64,000 nucleotides of DNA from assembly GCA_032358255.1 (NCBI GenBank), contig JAULBX010009991.1, positions 62,001 through 126,000 on the forward strand. The letters are read 5' to 3'. Each line of letters opens with the position of its first letter. Within the stretch, counting starts at the first letter, position 1. Below, in pieces: positions 45,301 through 57,473 of this stretch. Origin of the DNA: Heterotrichella gracilis. Lineage: Eukaryota > Sar > Xanthophyceae > Tribonematales > Xanthonemataceae. Position numbers and translations under genes: made by a program. The notes beneath the pieces were generated by a model. It searched no databases. It worked only from the letters and a program-made list of their open reading frames with translations, and was not told the DNA's origin.

Positions 45301-48300
45301 GACATTTCCAGGGCATCTGCAATGCGCCGAGCTGCATCAATTGCGGCCTCAACGCGCTCTCGCACGTACTCTTTCACCTGCACATGCAATGGCCATCATC
45401 GCCCATTCTACCAAGACTTGATGGGCTTTGAACTTGCAAATGAAATAGCTGTGCAAGCTCTGCAGGGAGCTCACCGAAAGTTGAAACACAGAATACACTG
45501 GCATATGGTCAGAGATGGTCAGCTCCGCGCTGTTGTACACAAACTGCTGTATGCCATTGGGCGAGCTACTCCGGAACAAAATCCTGTCTGTCCAGGCAGG
45601 TTTCCTGGTCTTCTCTACCATCGGCTGCTTTCCAGCGGGGCTGTCAGACATCGTCACAGCGTTTGGGCTCTTGATAAAGTTCTCAACAGCTGATGAGTCA
45701 TTCAAGCCAGCCAGATCCGACATCGATGAACCAGACACGCTGATGGAGTCATCATCGTCCCCTGCATGACCAACAATTGTATAGGTGCCACATCCCCAAC
45801 AGGGTTTAGGATGACTGTGGGCAGCATGATACACAGCAATTGGACAGCATGCATGCTACGCAGGAGGACCACACCACCCATTATGCACCCACATGGCACC
45901 AGTAACTGCAGCCCCCCTGCTTCCATGAGAAATGTTTTGTGTGGTATCAATAGTGGTCCATATGCTAGGAGCACCTACCCAGGTATTGCAGCGTTCCTCG
46001 TTTGATCTTGAAAGTGGGTGCAAAGGTGATGCGCCCCTCCATCCAGCCATCAAAGGCCCGTCCAGCTCTCCGCATGACAGTCAGCTCCTCGCTGTCTATC
46101 AGCCTGTCAAAGCTCCTATTGCGCACCGCCAGCCGCACCTCGGCATCCGTCAGGCCTATGCGGTAGTTGAGGTCGCCCATCCACACAACAACATCGTGGT
46201 CCAGGAGGCGGCTGCTGTTCCAGTTCCCCCTCTGTTTCACCAGCTCCGCCACCTAAAAAATAGTTTAAATTATTTTATTATACATGCTAATTTGTTTTAG
46301 GTTGAAATTGTTTTACATCATCTCATTTATAATTCATTTCACATAATTACCAACTCCGCCACCACTTGATGCCCGTGAGATGAAGGATATGCATCATGGA
46401 CATGATGGCACGCTAACATCTTGAACATGTGCATATCCACTGCCAAGGCTACCATTTGCCATGTTCAGCTCACCTTGCTGATACCAGGCATGGGCTGATA
46501 CCCTGCATTGGGGTTCTGGGCCATTTGGGCCAGCTCCGTATCCGCTGGGAACTGCAGCCTCCTGATGATTTCGGTGTAATCGTAGTTGCGCTTCAGCTCA
46601 TCGCCCTCGCTCTCCCCAGATGACAAGTGCGCGCAAACAAAAGCGACGCCAGTGTCGTAAACCCGCATCCGCATGGCGACACAACCTGCTCACGAGAACA
46701 AGTGGTAGCTTATGCTGCGCTATAATAGCAGAGAATATATATGTGGTCACAGTAACAACGATACTGCATATGGTCACATGTCGCGAATGCATGAAGTGTG
46801 CCCCAGGCGCCCATTATGGCTTAGGCATAATTCCAACAAGTACTGCGGGTTGCACTTGCAAGCCCATCACAATGGGCTTTGCTGCAAAGGCACCATGGCG
46901 TGCAGGCCATTACCTTTGTTGCCAAAATAGCCCAACATTCCAGTGGCCACGGTTGTGACCTGAACGCCCCTGATGAAGGGCACCTTGCTGCGCTTGGCCC
47001 AGATTGTCAAATACAATCCAACCATTTGCTTTGCTGCCACCTGCATGAAAGCATGATGCATTTTGCAGTGAGTACAGCATGCTCCTAAAGGAACCTGGTT
47101 CATCAACATGCACACCCCACAGTGCAAAATGCGCAGTACCTGGATGTATTCTTCATTTTGCTTGTTAGCCATCTCGCCCAGTGCAGCAGACGAGGCAATG
47201 GTATGGCCTGCAGGAGGATGAAATAAACAAATTACACCAGACTGCACGTCATAAATAGGATACTGGGTTCACAAATTGGCAAGGAAAGCCTTACCTTGGT
47301 CACCACTGACACCAGAGCTTCCCACCTCCAACCTGCAAAAAAAAAGGCACCGATAAGGCACAGTTGATGCCAATTAATGGACAGCGCTGGGACACACATG
47401 CAACCTCAAAATTTCCACTTTATTTCCATACCTTTTTTTGTTCAAGGTTGAGCTCAGTATCCTGTCCCAGCGCGCTGCGCCTTCCAGTGCGCCCCCTGCA
47501 TGACGCAGGGTCTGTGAGCCCCCTGGTGGGTACCAAAGCAACACGTACATCTTTCACCTGGTCACGTACCCATGACGACATTCCTGGCGTCCAATGGCAC
47601 CACTTCCTGTAGCGACACTGCCACAATGTCTGGGTCGTGGTCCACTTGTAACCATGGGGAAAGGTCTGTATCCTCGGGTGGCTTCCTGCCATTGACATTG
47701 TATGTGCAACACTGCAACAACAGACGGGATGTCAGTGCTATCATCAGGAGTGCACTGTCAAATACAGGCCAGAATAAAGTGGGCCAACAACGCACCAGGA
47801 GCTTAACGTCATGGGTTTCGAGGTAGTCCTCTTCTGGTATCCGCAAAAACTGTTCTGTGACAGATGAGCTGCGAGCTCTGGCAACCAGGTGCTGCAGCAC
47901 TGGGTCCAAGTCTTGTCCAACCTCTGCATGGTGCAAGATGTTTTGTGTGTCCACACTGCTCTATGTGCTCTTAATCAGACAGCAGTGTGACTGCAACGCT
48001 AGAGGTTTTACCTGTACTAGAGGACTGGGAGTCTTGAGCTGCGAGGTTGAATGGCTTTTCTACCACGGTCTCTGCAGATAACAGGCTTGATTGCATAATA
48101 GTGTCAAACTGTCTTTGACCCACAACTGAGCGAGCTCTTCCACGACCTACCTGGAAAGTTGCTTCTGCTGGCAGAGGCAGATCCCGTCCTGGCGTTGATA
48201 GCGTCTTTGGTGAAAGACACTGCTCTAGAGACACCATCTTTGAGCTGCAACACAGCATCTTTCAGCTGTATATATGTGGTCCCAGGCAAGGGTTTGCAAC

Positions 48301-48396
48301 GTCCTGTCCACCTCTGGTGCATACACGACCAATGCATCAATATTGCAAAGTGCTTACCACGTCAGTATTCTTCAAATACCCGAATAGCGAAGACAT
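42349..48396 (-). CDS. OCRL/INPP5B-like inositol polyphosphate 5-phosphatase with ASH and RhoGAP domains
   Basis: Removes the 5-phosphate of PI(4,5)P2 and related lipids at endosomal, Golgi or ciliary membranes. Exons (high to low): 48396-48358, 48265-48151, 48071-48012, 47923-47796, 47711-47566, 47332-47295, 47207-47140, 47040-46914, 46685-46474, 46252-45979, 45761-45475, 45377-45238, 45082-44935, 44744-44521, 44190-44012, 43897-43775, one unresolved, 43342-43057, 42812-42617 and 42470-42349; roughly 970 codons plus the missing exon. Phosphatase motifs: CTYNVNG, SLQEVVPL, GYFGNKG, FVCAHLSSG, MGDLNYRIG, ITFAPTFKI, KPAWTDRILF and TISDHMPVYS. The ASH part has NDIFLTITGKYQPSCFGVSL; the RhoGAP-like part has DHLRADDNLHTPGLF and LLAFFISLPTSFMP. 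The arginine finger expected after GLF is absent (GLFVSS), as in inactive OCRL GAP domains. Start: ATG 48396 opens SSLFGYLKNTD. Confidence 0.92.
42893..42985. repeat. Three tandem ~32-bp repeats in 5-phosphatase intron
   Basis: Units of the form GCCAATxTxGxAACCCATCA then GGGGTTxATTCAAAC occur three times, the last incomplete. Intronic. CCCTAA-type motifs follow at 43010-43032, directly before the RhoGAP exon. Confidence 0.8.
46259..46364. repeat. Short copy of a 5-phosphatase exon edge in the intron
   Basis: CCAACTCCGCCACC at about 46350 repeats CCAGCTCCGCCACC, the first bases (minus strand) of the exon beginning at 46252. About 100 bases of AT-rich intron separate them. Too short to be sure, but it follows the pattern of the other genes. 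Confidence 0.4.
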
Positions 48397-49473
48397 TTTC
48401 CTTGTCCTTGCTCTGGTCCAAGCTTGCCCACTACAAACACTCGACTGGCAGGCAGGACCTGCCCAGAGTGGGCAGTGGATACCAACCCACTTACTTATAT
48501 TGCTGGTAAATACGGTTGCATGCTAAAAAAGACCACAGTGAAGGCGATAAAACGGGCTGTGCAACTTGACAGCACTGGTCACGCTACTATTAAGTCCACG
48601 CGCTTCGCTGACTGCTGAAAAGTGTGCCATGTCCATCGGTCCACCAGTCAAGAGGAGCCCGCAAGCGACAGTAGCTGTTGTATTATCGACAGTGAGTTAC
48701 TCAAGTCCCACTTGAGAACATCCGTTCGTGCTTGACAGCATATACAAGTATGGAAGTCGTCAACTATTGCAATTGTTCAAGTCGTGCAACATCGAGACGG
48801 GATAATAAAAGGAAAACAGTTTATTTTTTAAATATCAAATAAAATTAAATATTAAAGGCCCACCTCTACCTGCTTCTACACCGTCTAATTTGGTGTGCAA
48901 TAATCGTTTGCAGCTTGTCGCATAGGTCCTACAGGGCCTACAGCAGCAGGCCCCGGCAATTTTGCAAATGAAGGACAGTCGTGTAAGTCGTGTAATTTTC
49001 GGGGAGAAAATCCATAAGGGACAACCCTACACCACGCCCATGGAAAGGAAAGAAAAGAAAACAGAACCCAAAGGCATAATAAGGCAGCATAGCAACTACA
49101 TATAGCCCACAAGACAATACAATCAGGGAACTTGTCCCTCTTGGGGGAGGGAGCTATGGCAGTGGAGGGAACAGTGGAGAAACTGAGAGGGAAGAGAGAA
49201 TGACCACGTGGGTTGGCAGAAGCAGGGGGTGAGGGAACCGGTGGGGACGCCACACTGAGATGGGAGGACGAAGAAAGTCAGGGGAATTGACGGCGGGAGA
49301 GGACATGCAGGGAGCAGTACTGATAAACTGGACCATTATTGAGATAGAAACAGAAGAATGAACTGGGACACAGCGGGACGAAAACACAGTACGGCGCGAA
49401 TGAAGTCCATGGCTGTAGCAAATGCATGTGCTGGTTCCCAAACGCAGCACCATCACAGTGTGCTGCACCAGGA
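48397..49473. other. Intergenic region upstream of the 5-phosphatase gene
   Basis: Holds the promoter of the 5-phosphatase gene and the 3' flank of the O-fucosyltransferase-like gene. AT-rich at 48800-48860, purine-rich from 49020 to 49420 (GGAGGGAG-type runs). No gene seen. Confidence 0.5.
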
Positions 49474-50854
49474 TTAGTTACACGTCGCAGGGGAGGCAGG
49501 CAAGGTTGGACAAGGTGGATTCAGGTAAAACGCCCGCTTTCCTAGCACCGACAAGTTGTCAACTAGCTCCTCGGAAAAGGTGGAGTACCTGTTCCCATAG
49601 AAACTGTCAGAGTGCAAGCCTATCAAATAGTCCATAAAAGCAAATGTGGAAGGCGTGTCCAACAGGGACACCGGCATCTGCGCATGCCACAGCTGCTCGC
49701 GGTCAATGCACCTGTATCGGGAACAAAGTATTGGCATGTACTTTAGTTGTGCGCCAGACAAAACGAAAAGAAACGAGCTTTCCCGCAACCCAAACTCTTC
49801 CTTCAACAGCTGGGTTGTTTTGCTATCTGGGATGAAGCACTGTGTGCCATTTTTGTCTCGGTTCCAGTGAGGGCACGATTCTCTGAAATCTCTTTCGATC
49901 CGCACGTGCACTGCTGCGTAGCTGTCTATCCCTAGCTTGCGCTGCATGACGTTCAATACATCCTGCACATGCTGCTCAAAATGCTCGGATGGTACCAGGA
50001 AACTCACAATGCGCCGTTTTGCTGAATTGTCCAGACTCAACTGCTCACGCATATTGAAAGTGGCTTGGTCAAGCAGGCATACGATGCCAAATGCGCTTGC
50101 CCACAGTTGCATAAGCTCCATCGTGGGTGCCTGGGCTTGCCGAAAGACAGACTGAAGCTGATGTGTGCATTGTGGCAAGAGGCTTGATGGTATGGGTGAG
50201 AGCGTCACCCGAAATCCCTCTTGTGCTGCCAGCTGGTGCAGTGGCGCAACTTGATAGAAGTATGATGTGTTCACGTACTGTGTTGTCCCGTACATCAAGT
50301 TGTTGTATTCCAGTCGCCACTGAGGCAGGATGAGGGTGAGGTTGAGCTTGGCTGCCAGTGCGAGTCCGTTGATCAGGCACTGGCGCTGATTGTTCAGCCC
50401 TGACACCATACCTGTGCCAACAGTCAGGGGCGTATGTAATAAAGTGGTGCAGTGAATATGTAGTGACGTGGGGACTGAGCACTGGAGTGACAGGCCACAA
50501 CCCACAACATACGCTGTGGAAGGGCGCACCTATGACAAGGTATGGTCCACTTATGAGGTCCTCATGGCGTGCACTGCTGTCGGTGGGGACTGCTGCCCTG
50601 TGGCCCCTCAATCCCGCAGAGGCTGCGATAAAAAGACAGGGACTATGTGTTAGCCTCCCACTCAAAAGACTGCAACCTTGAAGTGCTTCTAGTGCCAGCT
50701 AACCCAAGTCTCAAAACGTTGCCCAATACAGGAAGAGCATATCAAGGCGCTTACCGTGCCAGGCAAACCAGTGAGTGGCCACCAAACACAGACAAGCTAC
50801 TAGCTTCGGTATCCACGTTCCAGCTCCACACTGCCACAGCGACCTTGGCGGCAT
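49474..50854 (-). CDS. O-fucosyltransferase family protein, Golgi type II membrane
   Basis: Three exons, 50854-50755, 50622-50530 and 50411-49474, join in phase to 376 codons. The N-terminus MPPRSLWQCGAGTWIPKL runs into a hydrophobic stretch (residues about 14-31) acting as signal anchor. The GDP-fucose protein O-fucosyltransferase-like fold begins at GPYLVIGMVSGLNNQRQ, the typical GGLNNQR loop, followed by GLALAAKLNLTLILPQW. AAVHVRIERDF corresponds to the HxRxExD-type nucleotide-sugar loop, and FMDYLIGLHSDSFYGNRYST to the conserved C-terminal block. Probably a Golgi glycosyltransferase acting on protein or cell-wall glycans; the real donor and acceptor are unknown. Shorter than many plant members (about 500), mainly in the N-terminal stem. 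Confidence 0.85.
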
Positions 50855-51656
50855 TGTGTGAGTGCCCACTATGTGAGCGGACACTTTCGACTGCAAAGCA
50901 CAGCAAATGTATGCTGTGTCCGTTCACATCTTCACGAGGATGGCTTTTGAAGTGTCCAGTATTGCAATAAACTTTTCAATAAGCAGTCTAACTGAGCTTC
51001 TTATCCATACAAGGTGGCCTAAGGTGGCCCAGCGGTTCAAACTGGTAGCCTGCTTTTGAATTTCGAACGCAATCAAACTTGGACAGGTCTTTCAGATACT
51101 GGAGCTGCGGATATGAACCTGAGCCAGAGGCTTGCTTACGCCCAACGGCTGCCTTACTGCAGACGACACAAGCCCCGTCCGCATGTATATGTGCACTCTA
51201 CAATGCATGCATGCATGATTTTTGTTGTCAACACACACTGGGACGCCCAAAACCCCAAAACGCGACCTTACATCGACAAACGGTTTAAAACAACAGGTAA
51301 GCCCATCAACGTCAATAAACCGGTGGTAACGCACCTTGTATGGGTTGCACCGTTTGGTAAACCTCCAAGAATTGCTGCTCAACTGCCTGCCAGTCACATT
51401 GCAAGTTGGAGAGCCGCAACTACATACCCTCCCATGGCTGCTTGCTGTCTGCCAGTCCCTTCATACGCTTGTTGCAGTCTCCCGTAGCTGCTTGCTGTCT
51501 TCGTGTGCTGAGTACCTCCAAAGGCTTTGGCAAACCTGGATTTGGTGACAACTTGTCCACTGACAAGGTGCCAGCGTTCTATGCCAGCAGAACCTGAGCA
51601 GCTGCCACTCAATCTCGGCACTGCAACGAAACCTGTCCTCCACTGCAGCGGAGGCC
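50855..51656. other. Intergenic region with dispersed repeat
   Basis: Upstream of the O-fucosyltransferase-like start. Contains AATAAA near 50967, and the first copy of a dispersed repeat (51086-51258) that recurs at 53380-53535. Confidence 0.5.
51086..51258 (+). repeat. Dispersed repeat, copy 1
   Basis: Shares GGAGCTGCGGxTATGA, CGGCTGCCTTACTGCAGxCG, CAATGCATGCATGCATG and CGACGCCCAAAA-type blocks in the same order and strand with copy 2 at 53380-53535. No coding capacity. Confidence 0.8.
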
Positions 51657-52467
51657 ATGGATGAAGGGTTGACGGGTGCACTTCTGGAGCACATTGCAGC
51701 GCAGTTTAGCAAGGACACACCTAGTGAAGCTGTTGCCAAGATCAAAGCAAGCCTTCAGTCGGTTCGAGAAACAAATTCAGCAAGCCCTGCAGCAGACACC
51801 TACAAGACTGCTTCAGCTAGCTGCCCGTGAGTTGGTGAGAGTCAACAGGAGTGAGCTGAAGGAGATCCTCATAACCTTGGCCTGCTGACAGACGATGAGG
51901 TGTATGGATACCCAAATAAGCGGAAGTCTTGGACAGCAATCGAAGCAGTTATGGTGGACCACAAAGAAGAGGTCAGCCTTTGAAAGTTCTAGCCTTGCTC
52001 CTGCACTGCGTGGGTCTGCCTCTCGTCTTACCGTCCTGTTACGCTCTGCTAACTGTCAGTTTGACTTGCAGATTCTGCAGGTACCAGGGGTAACACCTGC
52101 GTGGCTGAGTGCCATCCTGGCAGTTAGTAAATACGTGCAAGGTCTGAGCGATCCTGTCAATGCTTTCACGCCAGAGGAATTGGCTGAGGCTGTGGTATTG
52201 AACCCTGGCCCACTACCTGATACCGAGCTACAGATTCTTTTCGAATTTAAGCACAATTGCAGTGCAGCTGAGTATCTGGTGCACGAGGCTGAGTTGCGCA
52301 ACGGGGTCCCTTGTAAGCAAGCCCTGAAAGGTGTGGGTTTGGGTGGTTAAGAATGTTTCTTCTTCCTGGCTTTGATACAGACAGACTTGTGCTGTGCAGG
52401 TGCCTGTCTCATGTGTAATTGGGCTTTGTCACCTTTCTTTTACGTTGCAGGGGGGATTCCAGGCTAG
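51657..52467 (+). CDS. Doubtful gene, unrecognised product
   Basis: Best supported part is 52072-52330, between a TTGCAG acceptor and AAAG|GTGTGG donor, reading ILQVPGVTPAWLSAILAVSK then FTPEELAEAVVLNPGPL and NCSAAEYLVHEAEL; the next exon (52451) would add four residues and stop at 52465-52467. Upstream, an ATG at 51657 opens MDEGLTGALLEHIAAQFSKD, and 51870-51971 reads LGLLTDDEVYGYPNKRKSW, but I could not join these in one frame. No family is recognised. It could be a lineage-specific gene, or a decayed one. Confidence 0.35.
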
Positions 52468-53836
52468 GAGCTCAGTCACCAGGTGCAAGAGAGCAGATCA
52501 GAGCGGGTGCAACAGTGTGGCCCACCAGGGTGAGGCTTTATATACTCTAGCTAGCAGCAGCATTTTGTGGTGGGGGCGTGTGCGGCAGCATGTTAGCGAC
52601 GGCAGCTGCCCAGTCAGTAGCATCACCCTAACTTCTAGTGCTTTACCCTTCAGGTGTCCCAGGCCATTCTGGACAGGCACATTCACCAGGCAGCCACCAA
52701 CAGCCTTGCCACCCACCAATATCTGACTGTTCACCACCCAACCTGATTATCACAGCACCACTGGCGCTGGGATTCACACCACCTACACCCCCCACCCACC
52801 AGCTGCCACGGAAACCATCAACGCCAGCCCGCCACCTGGCAACAGCGATTGAGCTCCTTCAGTGCCAGCCAACCAGAGGGGAGAGACCAGTCCGGCTTTT
52901 CCAGTGAGTGCGGTGGTGTTGCCGCTGGTGGCGGGTGGAGCATGTGCGGCCGCGGTGGTGGCCGGTGGACGCAATTGCAACAAGGAGTAACAACAGAAGG
53001 AGCAGCAGCAGTACTGAGCGCTGCTCGTGATGCCGTGCAGTCAGGAGAGGGGGGTTAGGCACATTTGCCATGCGCATGAGGTCCCAGCTTGTACAATAAA
53101 GTGATCAGGAAGTGCTGTGCAGCAGGAAGCCCCACCCTTTAACCATTCTCACCAGCATTGACTTCCATGCAGCTAATTCACAGTGCGTCCAGTTGCCATC
53201 CAGCCATGATTTTTGTTAAGATGAAACACTCCGCGGTACTCAGTCAGGACTGTACATTGTGATAGTGCCATCTTACCTTTAGTAAGGTGTCAAGCCACTG
53301 GGTACACAGGGTTTGAGCTGAGTGCTGGCAGTGTCACATGTCTGGTATGGAGTTGTGAATGCAATAAACAATGACACGGATCTTACAGAAACGGAGCTGC
53401 GGGTATGACCATAGGCGTGCGAACGCCCGGCGGCTGCCTTACTGCAGGCGACACCAACCCTGTCGGCATATATATGCTCAATGCATGCATGCATGTGGAA
53501 CGGCCCGGTATGTTCAGGAGATACTGCGACGCCCAAAAGTTCATTCGGTTTCAGATATCGACACATGCGTTATAAATGTTTGCTCATCATTGTCAAGATA
53601 AATATCAGTGAGTTTCAAGCAACTATACTAGCCATGCAGTAACCTCCCGTTGGCATTCTTGAAGGCAAAGGGTTATGCATGAAGGTGCACCGGTGCCTTC
53701 TTGAAAATCACTTACAACCAGCCACGCCCTCTTCAGACGCGTAGAGTATGCATATGAATTACAAGACTGCGGTGGCCGTGGGTACTCACTGAACTCCGGA
53801 GACATGCCGCTGTAGACATGCCGGGACTGCAGTAAC
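52468..53836. other. Intergenic region before the GT77-like gene
   Basis: A C-rich then G-rich stretch at 52750-53060 (low complexity, including GGxGGC and CAGCAG runs), AATAAA near 53095, and copy 2 of the dispersed repeat. No convincing gene. Confidence 0.5.
53380..53535 (+). repeat. Dispersed repeat, copy 2
   Basis: Direct-orientation partner of 51086-51258, 2.3 kb away. It ends about 300 bases before the ATG of the GT77-like gene. Clear base changes and small indels between copies indicate an old family, not a recent duplication. Confidence 0.8.
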
Positions 53837-56800
53837 ATGACGGGTCATGTCCGGAACCGAGGGTTACCGCTATGGGCTGAGATATTCTGCAAGGTGTCTA
53901 TTGCTGTTTTCATATTCATATTGCTGGATGCCCTGGTCCGGACCCAGCGATTAAGGCGAATAACTACCGTTCGCGTGTCTATTCGGGGGGTGTATGGAAG
54001 GCAAGGTTTGAACACCGATAGCACCACAGCACAAGGCAACGGGATCCATGTCGCAGCACCTAGGACAACAATACTCATTCTCAATCCAGCGTTTGGCCCA
54101 GAAGCTTCCGCTGTGAAGGTGGGCACGGGGACATGTTGTAATGTACAATGCCCTTCAAACTCCTGGTCAGTCATGACTAGCTACAGTAGGCTGTGCACAA
54201 TCAGTCGTTGCCCAGTGTATCGTACATTTCACTCTCAAAACTTTTCTCTCACACAGTTGTGCCAGGATGCTTAGTGACTTGCTGCTGTGCAGGAGCTGCT
54301 GACTGCAGAGTTTTCCAGTTCTTGTGAGGCGTTCACCAACGCTGGTAAAAAAGGCAAGGCACAGCCGTCCTGCTGTGGTGTATGGGAACAATCACAAAGC
54401 AGCTTATTGGATGAAAATGGAGCAAGAACCTCCTACTTCAGCTCCATCACAGTGTTGCAGATGCCCCCTGTGTCCAGCGCTACAGGGCAATGTGCCTATG
54501 AGGAGCAACAGCAACTCTTCCCCAAGAGGAGTTTTATGCACCACGAGACAGCCTTCAACCGTTGTAGATTAGTCATCGCAATATTGAAGAAGGAACCTGG
54601 GGGGTATGATGTGTGGCCGAGTCCGCACACAGGTGAGGGAATGAACGCAAGGCTGGCAAGTTGAATACCCAATCCGAATATGCATGTCCCATGATGAGTA
54701 GGGCCACCCTGGGTTTGTGACCAAAGATGAGAAATTCAGATGAGATAGTGAAGAATATGAAGTCCTAACAAGGATGGCTGACGCATTGCGTGCCATGTAC
54801 TGCAGTTGAGTCAGAGCAAACAGCGGCGCTGCACGTCACGTCTGAATCCTTGGAGGCGTGTATAGCTACAAGGCTTCCTATCGCGAGTATGGACTGCTTT
54901 CAGAGTTTATCTTTGGAAGCAAGTAACAAAACCATCCATGCAGCTGTGGAACAATTGAAACTCGAGGCGCCTCCATTGAGGTAATCCACCCATTCTGCCG
55001 TATGAAAGACTCCCCCCTTTGATGAGAGCGTGCACAGGTGGTTTACATACTGCGCATCACCTTTTCTTGCTGGGAACGGCATGTTTGTAATAACCAACTG
55101 ACATTGCCGCCATTTCAAACTGCTCTTGCATTTGCCGCGCAACTTTGCTTTAAAATTGAAACAACGGCTGATCGCAATCCAAGCTGGTGTGGGAAAAGAG
55201 CATTTTCTCTTCCGTACATATTGCTGTCATTTTACATCTTAGGGATGCCATGCCACATGAAACTATTTAGTAGGCTAGCCACCTGTAGGACATATTCAGA
55301 TTGATTTATGCATGGACAATTACAGGGATTTGGACGTTGACCTCCTGCTTCTGAACGGATCCTCTGTCCCATCACTGAGAGTGAAAGTCATCCACATGGT
55401 GCCAGACAACAGGGAGCTCCTGGCAGGCCTTGTGGATAACACGTTTCAGCAGCATTATGTGGTTCCACGGGCACAGCAACACATCCACCAACAGTATGCT
55501 GGAGATCCTGTTGGTACCAGAAAGGACGCCAGCTCTGCTGCAGATGCCTCCAATGTCTTTTGCAATGTAGCAGCACCACATACAGCCAGGGTCCCCCCTG
55601 ACCCATATGCAAATATGCCGGATGAAGTCCAAGCACTGCTATCAGGCCGCATGGCAGCCGTCCAGAGGTATGTGTATGTCATCAACCCTGCCCACTCTCT
55701 CTGCCCGTGCATCAGCTGCTCACCACATCATGGCTGTAATACTTGATCCTTGTCCTCCTTTTATATTGATGGGTGTTCACACAGTTGCTGCCATCTTTTT
55801 GCGCAAACAATTGTGGAGATAAATGAAAAAATACTTTCGGTGTGAATTACATTACATATATTGGCAAAATTGTAACATTCATTTCAATCATGCAAAGTAC
55901 GTACGCTGACCTTTGGTCAAATCTACGCAGTCACAGTATGCAGGTTGATGCGACTGGCATTGCATCCATGCAGCCCAAAACTGTGTGCGCATGATGCAGG
56001 GTGATGACTAGCATGGTTGCCTGGCGGTGGTTCATACTGCAAAAGATTGTGGCACCACAGCATGATGTTGCTCATCTGTCGCTTGATGGAGACATGCGTG
56101 AATCCATTGATTCCTTGTTATCTGATGGCTTCCCTAATTTGCCCATGGTGACTGAGAAGCAGCCCATAACTTTGCATAAGGTAGGTCTACCTAAAATATA
56201 ACTAGGACCTTTCTCAATGTTTGCGTTCAGCTTGTACACATGCCATCATGTACATATGTATGCGCAAAGTTGTTTCCTTGTGCAATTACTCATCGTTATC
56301 ATCTTTCTGCAGGTCCTACAACGTCACAGTTGTGCCTTGAAGTGGCTTCTCTTGAACAATCAGTCCTCAATTCACATGATTCGACGTGAATGGGAGCAGT
56401 TTAAAGTGTAAGTGGCCACAAATGCATACGTATGTACGCATGCGATCCAGTGCACAATGTTCTGCAAATGACACCACCCTCAACCACTCCTGCAAATTTT
56501 CCTGCAGAGTTTTGGTAACACTGCATATGTGTTCTGCTTCAGGCTACTGGCATACCAGCTGGGGGATTATGCAGCGGAGTTTGCGACACATTTCCCTGGA
56601 TTTATGCCCCACTTTTCAGCCCACTCTGCACCAGATGCACAGTCGTTATCAGCGTACACTGGCGAGGACTTGCTGTGGCCTCCGCACAATGTGGTTGCAC
56701 AGATTGCAAAGCAGGACACAATCATCTTTGTGCAAATCAACTGCGGGTTCCTGGACTTTGCCATGAACCTGCAGTTCAGCTTTGACAATCTGAACATCAC

Positions 56801-57473
56801 CAACTATGTTTTCATGGCGGAGGATGAGACAGCCTATGCCTATTTGAACCAAGCATCTCCAGGGCATGTTGTCCTCCTGCCTCCATCGTTTGTGTCCAGC
56901 GGGAAAGCAATGGACTTTGGCAGCGATGAGTACAAGGCCAAGATGGTGCGCAGGCCCTTCTACTTCAAGGGCTTCCTCAAGCAGGGCTACAACGTTCTGT
57001 TTGTCGACGTGGACACCGCATTCCTGAGGAACCCCTGGGAGCACATGCCTGTACGCGATTACAGCATCATCACCCAGCTAGATGGCCCAGATGCAAGCTA
57101 TGGAGCGTGCGGTTGCTACATCTACCTCCCCGGCAACATCGACAGCGTGAGGATGGTGACCATGTGGGTGCAGTTCCAGCTGGACAGCCACGAGCTCAAT
57201 GACCAGCAGTGCGTGCACCAGGTCTCGTCCTACCTGGCCAACCAAACAGACTGGTTCACTGGCTACACGCTGCCTACTGAGCAGTTCCCATCAGGGTATC
57301 ACCTTGTGGTCAATGACCCTGCTGAGTATGTGTCGCGCAACAATCCGGTATGGCTGCATGCCAATTTTGTCATTGGGCATGAGAAGAAGGTTGACCAGAT
57401 GAAAGCGGCTGGGGTTTGGGGGGTGAACACAACTGAAGCACCATTGCATCTGCCTGTATGCGACCTTCGGTGA
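53837..57473 (+). CDS. Nucleotide-diphospho-sugar transferase, GT77-like, type II membrane
   Basis: Seven exons, 53837-54118, 54293-54344, 54806-54980, 55326-55667, 56000-56180, 56313-56407 and 56543-57473, join in phase to 685 codons. Residues 19-34 (KVSIAVFIFILLDALV) form a signal anchor typical of Golgi glycosyltransferases. The catalytic domain is in the last exon: INCGFLDFAMNL, then VLFVDVDTAFLRNP with the DxD metal/nucleotide-sugar motif near residue 529, ACGCYIYLPGN and LNDQQCVHQV, the order seen in the PF03407 family that includes plant arabinosyl-, xylosyl- and galactosyltransferases. The stem (residues 35-375) shows no known domain. Probably builds cell-wall or glycoprotein glycans; the sugar is not predictable. 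Copy 2 of the dispersed repeat lies upstream. Confidence 0.88.

Noticed and set aside
51026-51075. tRNA-like GGTTCAA (B-box-like) sequence
   Set aside because: No matching acceptor or anticodon stems could be formed around it.
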